NCBI GenBank assembly: GCA_013698385.1
Contig: JACCVB010000388.1
Location: 1-8,961, forward strand
Origin: Chloroflexota bacterium
GTDB lineage: Bacteria; Chloroflexota; Limnocylindria; Limnocylindrales; CSP1-4
DNA: 8,961 nt
Direction of reading: 5' to 3'
The translations under genes were made by a program, and so were the position numbers. The stretch's first letter is position 1. Each line of letters starts with the position of its first letter. This document shows, one piece after another, positions 1-7,296 of the stretch. The notes under the pieces were generated by a model. It was not told where the DNA came from. It made no database searches and was given only the letters and a program-made list of their open reading frames with translations.

Positions 1-28
1 CGCCCCGACCCCGACGCCGACCCCGACG
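1..28 (+). repeat. Low-complexity CCGACS tandem hexamers
   Basis: The bases alternate CCG with ACC or ACG codons, giving a roughly 6-base period that encodes a (Pro-Thr)n run. The repeat continues to the left edge, so its full length is not visible. It is probably coding low complexity rather than a separate element. Confidence 0.55.
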
Positions 29-67
29 GCCACACCGGAGGTGGCGCCGACCGCATCTCCACCGTGA
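1..67 (+). CDS. C-terminal tail of an upstream protein, Pro/Thr-rich (partial)
   Basis: Reading from base 2, the sequence encodes APTPTPTPTATPEVAPTASP followed by one more Pro and a TGA stop at 65-67. Alternating Pro-Thr runs of this kind are typical of flexible, often extracytoplasmic linkers or tails. Only the last 21 or so residues are in the window, so the gene cannot be identified. A second frame (from base 1) is also open through this stretch and continues toward atpZ, but its Arg/Asp/Gly-rich reading has no recognisable character. The protein is separated from the ATP synthase genes by about 107 bases that contain a candidate promoter, so it is probably not part of that operon. Confidence 0.5.
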   Translation, partial: APTPTPTPTATPEVAPTASPP

Positions 68-120
68 TGGCACGGCGCGCTGCCTCGCGGTACCACAGGC
101 CCCACCACGCCCCGCGCCCG

Positions 121-151
121 TTGGCGGCTCTCCACGTGCAGCTGCTACACT
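121..151 (+). promoter_or_regulatory. Candidate extended -10 promoter for the atp operon
   Basis: TGCTACACT at 143-151 fits an extended -10 element (TGn followed by TACACT, four of six matches to TATAAT). A weak -35-like TTGGCG lies at 121-126, with a 19-base spacer. This would start transcription near 158, leaving a leader of about 17 bases before the atpZ ATG at 175. Two overlapping palindromes, CACGTG (133-138) and GCAGCTGC (138-145), sit between the boxes and touch the -10 extension, so they could be a regulator site or chance in GC-rich DNA. This is by-eye pattern matching only. It is the only reasonable promoter candidate seen in the 107-base gap upstream of the operon. Confidence 0.35.
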
Positions 152-174
152 TCAGCCGCCTTGACAGGTCCACC

Positions 175-396
175 ATGATCGAGCCCGGCCGGGGGATGGC
201 CTACGCGGCCCTCTTCTCGGAGATCGGCCTCTCGCTCCTGGTGACGACCCTGCTGGGCGTGCTGGTCGGCTACTGGGCCGACGGGCAACTCGGGACCCTA
301 CCCATCTTCGTGATCGTCGGCTTCCTCGCCGGCGCCGGAGCCGGGACGATGATGATCTACCGACTGGTCAGCAGGTTCCTTCGGACGATCGAGTAA
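175..396 (+). CDS. atpZ: AtpZ/AtpI-type ATP synthase accessory membrane protein
   Basis: This is a small integral membrane protein of 73 residues with two predicted helices, at about residues 14-34 and 42-62. The stretch GYWADGQLGTLPIFVIVGF between and into the second helix is the hallmark of the AtpZ/AtpI family (ATPase_gene1, PF09527), followed by a conserved YR near the end. Family members sit at the head of atp operons and have been linked to c-ring assembly or to Mg2+/Ca2+ supply for the synthase; the exact role is not settled. The frame is open back to a GTG at 64, but the extra 37 residues are Arg/His-rich with no family character. ATG 175, with a short AGG at 166-168, gives the normal length and fits the candidate promoter. 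The first gene of the operon, it is followed by a 73-base spacer before atpB. Confidence 0.85.
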   Translation: MIEPGRGMAYAALFSEIGLSLLVTTLLGVLVGYWADGQLGTLPIFVIVGFLAGAGAGTMMIYRLVSRFLRTIE

Positions 397-416
397 CCGG
401 TCGGACCGGGCCAAGA

Positions 417-422
417 TATGAC
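417..422 (+). promoter_or_regulatory. Possible internal -10 element before atpB
   Basis: TATGAC matches four of six bases of a -10 consensus and lies in the only AT-richer patch between atpZ and atpB. Transcription from it would start near 429, exactly at the base of the following hairpin, which would then cap the 5' end of the mRNA. No -35 element is recognisable at the right distance, so this is weak. Confidence 0.15.
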
Positions 423-428
423 GAGACC

Positions 429-451
429 GAGCGCGGCATCAGGCCGCGCTC
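429..451 (+). promoter_or_regulatory. Perfect 9-bp GC-rich hairpin upstream of atpB
   Basis: GAGCGCGGC (429-437), loop ATCAG (438-442) and GCCGCGCTC (443-451) form an uninterrupted 9-base-pair stem with a 5-base loop. It is followed not by a run of T but by CTGTGTGTGGAGG, the atpB ribosome site, so a simple intrinsic terminator is unlikely. Its position between the accessory gene atpZ and the structural genes suggests an mRNA processing or stabilising structure, or partial attenuation that sets atpZ apart from atpBEFHAGDC. The function is inferred; the inverted repeat is directly visible. Confidence 0.6.
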
Positions 452-459
452 CTGTGTGT

Positions 460-464
460 GGAGG
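460..464 (+). promoter_or_regulatory. Shine-Dalgarno GGAGG that points to a TTG start for atpB
   Basis: GGAGG lies 5 bases before TTG 470 and overlaps the codons that would follow an alternative GTG at 458, which itself has no upstream ribosome site. It lies 8 bases beyond the hairpin, so folding could influence access to it. A competing site is AGGAG at 504-508, spaced 9 bases before ATG 518. Confidence 0.55.
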
Positions 465-469
465 CAGCG

Positions 470-1534
470 TTGTCGAGCGAGCGAGTCGCGACCGGCGTGG
501 CCCAGGAGCCGACCTCCATGGAGCCCACCGGAGCCGCCCCGACGCCCGTGCGGTCGTCGGGCCGCCGGCTGCCCTCCAAGTGGCTCGCGCTGATCGCCGC
601 GGTGGTCGTCATCGATGTCGTCGCGTTCCTCCTCGTGCCGCCATTCCCCAAGGGTGGCGCGCCCGGTGACCCCTGCGCGTTCCCGGCCTGCTTCATCGAG
701 AGCAGCCTTGAGTTCCCGGCACCCCACACCGTGCTGGATCTCGCACCCGCCTCCGCGCCGGCGGCCTCGGCCCTGGTCACCTTCCACCCGAGCATCAGCT
801 CCACCATCCTAACGATGTGGATCGTGATGGCCGTCGTCCTCGCCGGCGCGATCCTGATGACGCGCGGCGGGACGATGATCCCTGGACGCGCCCAGAACGT
901 GTTCGAGGCGTTCTACGAGTTCCTGAGCGACTTCGGGATCGGTCTGGCCGGTCCGAAAGCCCGTCCGTACATCCCGATCTTTGTGGCCTTCTTCCTGTTG
1001 ATCCTGTTCGACAATTGGGTCGGGCTCGTCCCGCCGGTCGGCAAGCTGGACTTCCTTCGGGCGCCCTCGAGCGACGTGAACATCACGATCGGGATGGCCT
1101 TGATCAGCTTCCTGATCTTCCACGTGGAGGGCTTCCGCCACCTCGGGGTCCGGGGCTATCTGGGCAAGTTCTTCCCGATCTACGAGTTCCGCAACGGCCT
1201 GGGCGCGGGCGTCATCGCGATGTTCGTCGGCCTGATCGAGTTGATGCTCGAATTCGTCAAGCCGGTCACGCTGTCCATGCGGTTGTTCGGCAACATCTAC
1301 GGCGGCGAGGTCGCGCTCGGCGTCATCACCGCACTGACCGTCGCTATCATCCCTGTGGCACTGATCGGCCTGGAGCTCATGCTCAATGCGATCCAGGCCC
1401 TCATCTTCAGCGTGCTGACCCTGATGTTCATCGTCCTCGCCATCGAGAGCCACCACGACGAGGAAGGCCACATCGCCGAAGAGGCGGTCGACGCCATCGA
1501 CGGCGAAGGGCATCAGCTCCAGCCGGCCCACTGA
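470..1534 (+). CDS. atpB: F1Fo ATP synthase subunit a
   Basis: Subunit a is the membrane stator protein that forms the two proton half-channels against the c-ring. Numbered from TTG 470 (354 residues), the first helix is near 39-56 and the second near 110-131, separated by an unusually long outside loop with two Cys (69 and 74). The family motifs follow: NWVGLVP at about 182-188, then SMRLFGNIYGGE, with the essential Arg271 (E. coli aArg210) and Glu280 (aGlu219), and IQALIFSVLTLMF with Gln309 (aGln252). E. coli His245 corresponds to Glu302 here. The last 25 or so residues are rich in His and acidic residues. The start is uncertain: TTG 470 has GGAGG 5 bases upstream, ATG 518 has AGGAG 9 bases upstream, and GTG 458 has no ribosome site. 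All three leave the first helix intact. The second gene of the operon, it is preceded by a strong hairpin. Confidence 0.95.
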   Translation: MSSERVATGVAQEPTSMEPTGAAPTPVRSSGRRLPSKWLALIAAVVVIDVVAFLLVPPFPKGGAPGDPCAFPACFIESSLEFPAPHTVLDLAPASAPAASALVTFHPSISSTILTMWIVMAVVLAGAILMTRGGTMIPGRAQNVFEAFYEFLSDFGIGLAGPKARPYIPIFVAFFLLILFDNWVGLVPPVGKLDFLRAPSSDVNITIGMALISFLIFHVEGFRHLGVRGYLGKFFPIYEFRNGLGAGVIAMFVGLIELMLEFVKPVTLSMRLFGNIYGGEVALGVITALTVAIIPVALIGLELMLNAIQALIFSVLTLMFIVLAIESHHDEEGHIAEEAVDAIDGEGHQLQPAH

Positions 1535-1536
1535 CA

Positions 1537-1550
1537 GGCGCGTCGGCGCC
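1537..1550 (+). other. Small hairpin after the atpB stop
   Basis: GGCGC (1537-1541), loop GTCG and GCGCC (1546-1550) form a 5-bp stem directly after the atpB TGA. There is no T-run, so it is not a terminator by sequence. It lies in the 75-base atpB-atpE gap, the longest gap among the structural genes, and could be a processing or stability element before the highly expressed c-subunit gene. With such a short stem in GC-rich DNA, chance is a real alternative. Confidence 0.3.
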
Positions 1551-1593
1551 GCCACCAAGGTCCCATTGATCCCGGGCGACAGGCTCGGGGAGT

Positions 1594-1599
1594 AGGAGG
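1594..1599 (+). promoter_or_regulatory. Strong Shine-Dalgarno for atpE
   Basis: AGGAGG, embedded in TAGGAGGAAA, lies 10 bases before ATG 1610. It is one of only two full AGGAGG sites seen in the operon, the other preceding atpD. It fits the need for many c subunits per enzyme, since translation initiation is the main way atp operons set subunit ratios. Confidence 0.75.
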
Positions 1600-1609
1600 A
1601 AACCACGAC

Positions 1610-1822
1610 ATGGAACACATCGGCGCCGGACTCGCCGCTCTCGGGGTCTTCGGCCCCGGCATCGGCATCGGCATCCTCGCGGGGCTGTCGGCCCAGGCGA
1701 TCGGGCGGAATCCCGATGCGGCGGGACAGATCCGTGGCATCGCGATCATCCTCGCGGCGTTCGCCGAAGGCCTCGGCGTCCTCGCGATCGTCGTCGGCCT
1801 GCTCGCGATCTTCATCAAGTAG
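1610..1822 (+). CDS. atpE: F1Fo ATP synthase subunit c (c-ring proteolipid)
   Basis: This 70-residue hairpin protein oligomerises into the rotating c-ring. Helix 1 carries the glycine motif GPGIGIG (15-21), the cytoplasmic loop is GRNPDAAGQIR (32-42) with the conserved Arg-Asn-Pro, and helix 2 contains the ion-carrying Glu53 in AAFAEGLGVLA. Aligned by eye with the Na+-type c subunit of Ilyobacter, the Na+ ligand Gln32 is replaced by Ile20 and the Ser after the Glu is Gly54, so proton coupling is expected. The length is normal and there is no signal peptide or duplication. A strong ribosome site and the long gap upstream suit high expression relative to its neighbours. Confidence 0.97.
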   Translation: MEHIGAGLAALGVFGPGIGIGILAGLSAQAIGRNPDAAGQIRGIAIILAAFAEGLGVLAIVVGLLAIFIK

Positions 1823-1846
1823 CCGGCCCGGTACGGAGAAGGCATC

Positions 1847-2452
1847 GTGGATCTGCTGGCGGTCGCGTCCGGCGTCGGGCACGAGGTCATGCGCCTGACC
1901 GCCGAGGGCGAGGCCGAGGCCGAGGCCCTGTTCCAGGTCAACCTGTTCCAGGTGATCATCGCCGCGGCGAACTTCCTGTTCTTCCTGGCGATCATCTGGA
2001 CGTTCGCGTTCAAGCCGGTCTCGAAGATGCTGGCCGACCGCAAGGCCACCATCGAGCAAGGCCTCAAGGACGCCGAGCAGGCGCGCCGGGACCGCGAAAG
2101 CGCGGAATCGGAGCGAGTGGCGACGATCGCCGAGGCCCGCCGCGAGAGCAACGACATCCTGGTCCGAGCCCAGAAGGTGGCCCAGGAGAGTCGGGATGCG
2201 GATATCGCCGCGACCCGCGAGGAGCTCGACCGGATGCGGGTCCGCGCCGCGGCCGAGATCGAAGCGGAGAAGGGGCGCGCCATCGCGGAACTCCGAGGTG
2301 AGGTCGCCGACCTCGCCCTGGCCGCCGCAGGACGGGTCGTCGGCGAGACGATGACCGACGATCGACAGCGCCGCCTGGTGCAGGAATTCCTGGTCACGAC
2401 GACGGCGACGACCGCGGCCGTGCCGCAGACCGACCCCGGATCTCGCAACTGA
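1847..2452 (+). CDS. atpF: F1Fo ATP synthase subunit b (peripheral stalk)
   Basis: Subunit b anchors the stator: one membrane helix followed by a long cytoplasmic coiled coil that reaches delta and alpha3beta3. The single helix is at about 33-53, followed by the family motif FKPVSKMLADRKATIEQGL (55-73), with Arg65 matching the conserved R of E. coli b. A heptad-like helix rich in Ala, Glu and Arg runs to about residue 165. At 201 residues it is longer than E. coli b (156), because of a roughly 32-residue N-terminal segment with an Glu-Ala repeat and a Thr/Pro-rich tail. The start is GTG 1847, with GGAG at 1835-1838 spaced 8 bases; an in-frame ATG at 1889 has a poor ribosome site but would also keep the helix. 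The stop overlaps the atpH start in TGATG. It is a separate b subunit, not the mycobacterial b-delta fusion. Confidence 0.95.
   Translation: MDLLAVASGVGHEVMRLTAEGEAEAEALFQVNLFQVIIAAANFLFFLAIIWTFAFKPVSKMLADRKATIEQGLKDAEQARRDRESAESERVATIAEARRESNDILVRAQKVAQESRDADIAATREELDRMRVRAAAEIEAEKGRAIAELRGEVADLALAAAGRVVGETMTDDRQRRLVQEFLVTTTATTAAVPQTDPGSRN
1910..1927 (+). repeat. Three tandem GAGGCC hexamers in atpF
   Basis: Three exact in-frame copies of GAGGCC encode Glu-Ala-Glu-Ala-Glu-Ala (residues 22-27) just before the membrane helix of subunit b. A copy number change would alter the length of the N-terminal segment without shifting the frame. Confidence 0.7.
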
Positions 2453-2997
2453 TGGTGCGCCAGGACTCCGCCGCACGACGTTACGCGGAGGCGGCCTTCC
2501 AGGTCGCCACGCGTGACCGCACGCTGGAGACGTGGCGAGCCGACCTCGAGGTCGCCGGCGAGATCGCCGGGGATGCCCGATCGCTGGCCGTCCTGGCCAA
2601 CCCGGCCGTGCCCATGGAGCGCCGCCAGGAGGTGCTCGGGCGCCTGCTCAAGGGCCAGGTGTCGCAGCCGGCCCTGAACCTGATCGCGCTCCTGCTTCGG
2701 CGCGGCCGGATCGAAGCCCTGCCCCGGGTCGCGGCCGAATTCCGCCGGCTCGATGATCAGCGTCAGGGTGTCACCCATGCCACCGCCACCAGCGCCGCAG
2801 CGCTCACGCAGGACGAGGTCCAGGCGCTCACTGCGCGACTCGAACAGACCAGCGGTGGTCGCATCGAGCTCGCCGTCCAGGTCGATCCGAGCCTGCTCGG
2901 TGGCCTGGTCGTGCGAGTCGGCGACCGCCTGATCGACGGGAGCGTCCGAGGCCGCCTCGAGCGGCTCCGGAATCAGCTCACCTCGGGCGCCCTCTAG
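2452..2997 (+). CDS. atpH: F1Fo ATP synthase subunit delta
   Basis: Delta (OSCP homologue) sits on top of F1 and joins the alpha N-termini to the b dimer. The protein has 181 residues, the usual length. The N-terminal six-helix domain begins with the typical ARRYAEAAFQVA (8-19), and the C-terminal signature is LLGGLVVRVGDRLIDGSVRG (149-168), followed by Arg/Leu-rich RLERLRNQL. The start ATG shares one base with the atpF stop (TGATG) and lacks a clear ribosome site, so it is probably translated by reinitiation from atpF, which would help match b and delta amounts. Its own stop region (CTCTAGGAG) provides the ribosome site for atpA. Confidence 0.95.
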   Translation: MVRQDSAARRYAEAAFQVATRDRTLETWRADLEVAGEIAGDARSLAVLANPAVPMERRQEVLGRLLKGQVSQPALNLIALLLRRGRIEALPRVAAEFRRLDDQRQGVTHATATSAAALTQDEVQALTARLEQTSGGRIELAVQVDPSLLGGLVVRVGDRLIDGSVRGRLERLRNQLTSGAL

Positions 2998-3011
2998 GAG
3001 ATCCCACAGAC

Positions 3012-4546
<1,535 letters not shown>

Positions 4547-4547
<1 letters not shown>

Positions 4548-4567
4548 TGAGCGCGCCCCATGGCTAG
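4547..4567 (+). other. Six-codon mini-ORF bridging atpA and atpG
   Basis: The atpA stop overlaps an ATG (TGATG at 4545-4549) that opens a frame encoding MSAPHG and stops at TAG 4565-4567, inside the start of atpG (ATG 4560). atpG has no visible Shine-Dalgarno site, so ribosomes finishing atpA or this mini-ORF may reinitiate on atpG. It may also be an accident of sequence. Confidence 0.25.
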
Positions 4568-5408
4568 CCAGCGGGATATCCGTCTGCGCATCGGGTCGGT
4601 CAAGAACATCAAGCAGATCACCCGGGCGATGCAGTTCGTGGCTGCGTCCAAGCTCAAGCGCGCCCAGGACGCCACCCTCGCCTCTCGGCCCTATAGCGAG
4701 AAGCTGGACGAGGTCCTGGCGGACGTCGCCGCGGTCCTTGGCGAGGACGACCACCCGTTGCTCGGCGAGCGCGAGGGTGGCAAGCGGCTCATCGTCCTGA
4801 TCACGACCGACCGCGGCCTGGCCGGGCCGCTCAACACGAACACCATCCGGTTCGCGTCACGCGAGATCACGGAGCACAGCGGAGACCAGGCCGTCGTCAC
4901 CGTCGGGCGCAAGGGCCAGGACGCGATGCGCGCGGCGCGGGTCCCGGTCGCGGCCCATTTCGCGGGCTTCGGCGATCGGCCCACCTTCGCCGACGTCATC
5001 CCGCTCGCGCGGCTGATCACGGACGACTTCCTGAACGGTACCTACAGCCGGATCGACGTCGTCTACAACCAGTTCGTGTCCACCCTGACCCAGCGCCCGG
5101 AGATGCTCCGGCTGTTGCCGATCCGTCCCGCGAAGGACACGGCCGGCATCCCCGGCCACCAGTTCATCTTCGAACCCGATCCGCGCACCGTGCTGGAACG
5201 ACTGCTGCCGCGCTACGTCGCGACGCGCCTGTTCCAGGCGGTCCTGGAGGCCAAGGCGAGCGAGGAGTCCAGCCGGATGGTGGCGATGAAGAACGCCACG
5301 GAGAACGCCGAGGACCTGATCGACGACCTGACCCTGTCGTACAACAAGGTGCGCCAGGCCAACATCACTCGCGAGATGATCGAGATCGCGTCCGGCGCCA
5401 ACCGATGA
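4560..5408 (+). CDS. atpG: F1Fo ATP synthase subunit gamma
   Basis: Gamma is the central rotor shaft that turns inside alpha3beta3 and contacts the c-ring with epsilon. The 282 residues show the family ends: an N-terminal helix with RIGSVKNIKQITRAMQFVAA (10-29) and a C-terminal helix with SEESSRMVAMKNATENAEDL (234-253). The central fold has TDRGLAGPLNTN (83-94). There is no redox-regulatory Cys insertion of the chloroplast or cyanobacterial type, and the protein has no Cys at all. The start ATG 4560 is 12 bases after the atpA stop and has no convincing ribosome site, suggesting translational coupling to atpA. The C-terminus overlaps a possible upstream start for atpD. Confidence 0.97.
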   Translation: MASQRDIRLRIGSVKNIKQITRAMQFVAASKLKRAQDATLASRPYSEKLDEVLADVAAVLGEDDHPLLGEREGGKRLIVLITTDRGLAGPLNTNTIRFASREITEHSGDQAVVTVGRKGQDAMRAARVPVAAHFAGFGDRPTFADVIPLARLITDDFLNGTYSRIDVVYNQFVSTLTQRPEMLRLLPIRPAKDTAGIPGHQFIFEPDPRTVLERLLPRYVATRLFQAVLEAKASEESSRMVAMKNATENAEDLIDDLTLSYNKVRQANITREMIEIASGANR

Positions 5409-5420
5409 CGCACGTGACGC

Positions 5421-5426
5421 AGGAGG
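5421..5426 (+). promoter_or_regulatory. Shine-Dalgarno AGGAGG that fixes the atpD start
   Basis: AGGAGG lies 8 bases before ATG 5435. An in-frame ATG at 5405, overlapping the atpG stop, would add ten residues (MTHVTQEADT) that contain this very ribosome site and have no family counterpart. The site argues for 5435 as the real start, which gives 470 residues, the usual beta length. Confidence 0.75.
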
Positions 5427-5434
5427 CAGACACC

Positions 5435-6847
5435 ATGGCGACCAGCGCCCCCACCGGCACCGGCCGGGTCATCCAGATCACCGGCCCGGTCGTGGACATC
5501 GAGTTTCCCGCCGGCGAGCTGCCGGCCATCTACAACGCGGTCGAGATCGACCGCGGCGAGAACACGCCGCTCGTGTGCGAGGTCCAGCAGCACCTCGGCA
5601 ACAACTGGGTCCGCTCCGTGGCCATGACCACGACGGACGGCCTGGCCCGCGGGACGGCCGTACGCGATACGGGCGCGGCGATCACCGTGCCGGTCGGCGA
5701 GGCCACCCTGGGCCGCGTGTTCGACGTCCTGGGTCACCCGATCGACGGCAAGGGCGAGGTCGTCAGCGAGGTCTCGCTGCCGATCCACCGCTCGCCACCC
5801 GCCTTCGACCAGCAGTCGACGGAGGTCGAGGTCTTCGAGACCGGCCTCAAGGTGATCGACCTGATCTGCCCCTTCCGCAAGGGCGGCAAGATCGGCATCT
5901 TCGGCGGCGCCGGCGTGGGCAAGACGGTCATCATCCAGGAGCTCATCCGGAACGTCGCCCAGGAGCATGCCGGGGTGTCCGTGTTCGCCGGTGTCGGCGA
6001 GCGCAGCCGCGAGGGCAACGATCTGATCGCCGAGATGACCGAATCCGGGGTCATCGCCAAGACGGCCTTCGTGTTCGGACAGATGAACGAGCCGCCCGGC
6101 GCCCGCCAGCGAGTCGGCCTGACCGCCCTGACCATGGCCGAATACTTCCGCGATCAGGAGGGCCGCGACGTCCTCCTGTTCATCGACAACATCTTCCGCT
6201 TCACCCAGGCGGGCTCGGAAGTCTCCGCCCTGCTCGGGCGGATGCCCTCCGCGGTCGGCTACCAGCCCAACCTCGCGACCGAGATGGCCGGCCTCCAGGA
6301 GCGCATCACCTCCACGAAGTCCGGCTCCATCACCTCGCTCCAGGCCGTCTTCGTGCCGGCCGACGACTACACGGACCCGGCACCGGCCACGACCTTCGCC
6401 CACCTCGACTCGACGATCCGCCTGGAGCGCAATATCGCCGAGCTCGGGATCTATCCGGCGGTCGATCCGCTGACCTCGACCTCGCGCGTTCTGGACCCGA
6501 ACATCGTCGGGCAGGAACACTACGACGTGGCCCAGGAGACGAAGCGCGTCCTCCAGCGCTACCGCGACCTACAGGACATCATCGCCATCCTGGGCGTGGA
6601 CGAGCTGTCCGAGGAGGACAAGTCGACCGTGGCGCGAGCGCGCCGCCTGCAGCGGTTCATGAGCCAGCCGTTCTTCGTCGGCGAGGTCTTCACCGGCCGA
6701 CCCGGCGTGTACGTCGGGATCAAGGACACCATCGCGTCCTTCAAGGAGATCCTGGAGGGCAAGACGGACACCCTGCCGGAGCAGGCCTTCTTCCTGGCCG
6801 GGACGATCGAGGACGTCCGTGAGAACGCCGCGAAGCTGGCCGGCTGA
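5435..6847 (+). CDS. atpD: F1Fo ATP synthase subunit beta (catalytic)
   Basis: Beta holds the catalytic nucleotide site. In 470 residues, numbered from ATG 5435, the beta-barrel domain covers about 10-85, Walker A GGAGVGKT is at 157-164 (Lys163), the catalytic Glu189 lies in GVGERSREGNDL, and Walker B LLFIDNIFRF is at 247-256 (Asp251). The signature PAVDPLTSTS is at 341-350, and the DELSEED torque motif is intact at 389-395. One small departure is GYQPNL (275-280), where most family members I recall have GYQPTL. The start is set by AGGAGG at 5421-5426; the longer ATG 5405 is less likely. It lies 26 bases after atpG and 5 bases before atpC, the usual D-C order. Confidence 0.98.
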   Translation: MATSAPTGTGRVIQITGPVVDIEFPAGELPAIYNAVEIDRGENTPLVCEVQQHLGNNWVRSVAMTTTDGLARGTAVRDTGAAITVPVGEATLGRVFDVLGHPIDGKGEVVSEVSLPIHRSPPAFDQQSTEVEVFETGLKVIDLICPFRKGGKIGIFGGAGVGKTVIIQELIRNVAQEHAGVSVFAGVGERSREGNDLIAEMTESGVIAKTAFVFGQMNEPPGARQRVGLTALTMAEYFRDQEGRDVLLFIDNIFRFTQAGSEVSALLGRMPSAVGYQPNLATEMAGLQERITSTKSGSITSLQAVFVPADDYTDPAPATTFAHLDSTIRLERNIAELGIYPAVDPLTSTSRVLDPNIVGQEHYDVAQETKRVLQRYRDLQDIIAILGVDELSEEDKSTVARARRLQRFMSQPFFVGEVFTGRPGVYVGIKDTIASFKEILEGKTDTLPEQAFFLAGTIEDVRENAAKLAG

Positions 6848-6852
6848 CAGCC

Positions 6853-7281
6853 ATGCCCATCCAGCTCGAGATCGTCACGCCGGAGCGGCTGGCCTACTCG
6901 GACACCGTGGACTCGGTCGTGTTGCCGGGGTCGGAAGGCGAGCTTGGGGTGCTGCCACATCACGCTCCGCTGGTGGCCATGCTGGGCGTGGGTGAGCTGC
7001 GCATCCGCAAGGGCGGGTCAGAGGAGTCGTTCGCCATCGCCGGCGGCTTCCTGCAGGTCCGCCCGGACAAGGTCGTCGTAATGGCCGAGACGGCAGACCT
7101 CTCCAGCGACATCGACCTGGAGAAGGCGCAGGAAGCCCGCCGCGAGGCGGAACGCGCCATCGAGGGCGGCTATCACGAAGGCGCGGACCTGTCCGCCGCT
7201 CGCGCCGCCCTCCAGCAGGCGCTCCTCCGGATCCGCGTCGCGGAACGGCGTCATCGCGAGGGCCCCCGGCGTCGGGGCTGA
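6853..7281 (+). CDS. atpC: F1Fo ATP synthase subunit epsilon
   Basis: Epsilon is the rotor-foot subunit that binds gamma and the c-ring and can inhibit ATP hydrolysis through its C-terminal helices. The 142 residues comprise the beta-sandwich domain (about 1-85, with PGSEGELGVLPHHAPLVAML at 25-44 and FAIAGGFLQV at 60-69) and a two-helix C-terminal domain (about 88-135) ending in a basic tail. The ATP-sensing motif of Bacillus-type epsilon, I/L-D-x-x-R-A, is matched here by IDLEKA (87-92), with Lys in place of Arg. The start ATG 6853 is 5 bases after the atpD stop and has no ribosome site, so it probably depends on atpD translation. Only 15 bases separate it from murA, and no terminator is seen. 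Confidence 0.96.
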   Translation: MPIQLEIVTPERLAYSDTVDSVVLPGSEGELGVLPHHAPLVAMLGVGELRIRKGGSEESFAIAGGFLQVRPDKVVVMAETADLSSDIDLEKAQEARREAERAIEGGYHEGADLSAARAALQQALLRIRVAERRHREGPRRRG

Positions 7282-7296
7282 GGCAGCGCAGCGCTG

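Noticed and set aside
64..174. N-terminal extension of the AtpZ frame back to GTG 64
   Set aside because: The extra residues are Arg/His-rich and unlike the family, the GTG overlaps the end of the probable upstream gene, and a candidate promoter lies inside this stretch.
429..451. Intrinsic terminator before atpB
   Set aside because: The stem is strong but is followed by GT repeats and the atpB ribosome site rather than a T-run. Terminating here would cut off all the core subunits.
809..2476. Long minus-strand open frame of 555 codons across atpB, atpE and atpF
   Set aside because: It lies wholly antisense to three certain genes, has an Arg/Asp/Gly-rich composition with no domain, and is what GC-rich codon use on the opposite strand produces.
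5405..5434. Ten-residue extension of beta from ATG 5405
   Set aside because: It would encode the AGGAGG that serves ATG 5435, and its residues have no counterpart in the family, although the ATGA overlap with atpG is attractive.
5575..6822. Second long plus-strand frame inside atpD (415 codons)
   Set aside because: It is an out-of-frame reading of atpD, extremely rich in Arg, Gly and Pro, with no ribosome site and no family features.
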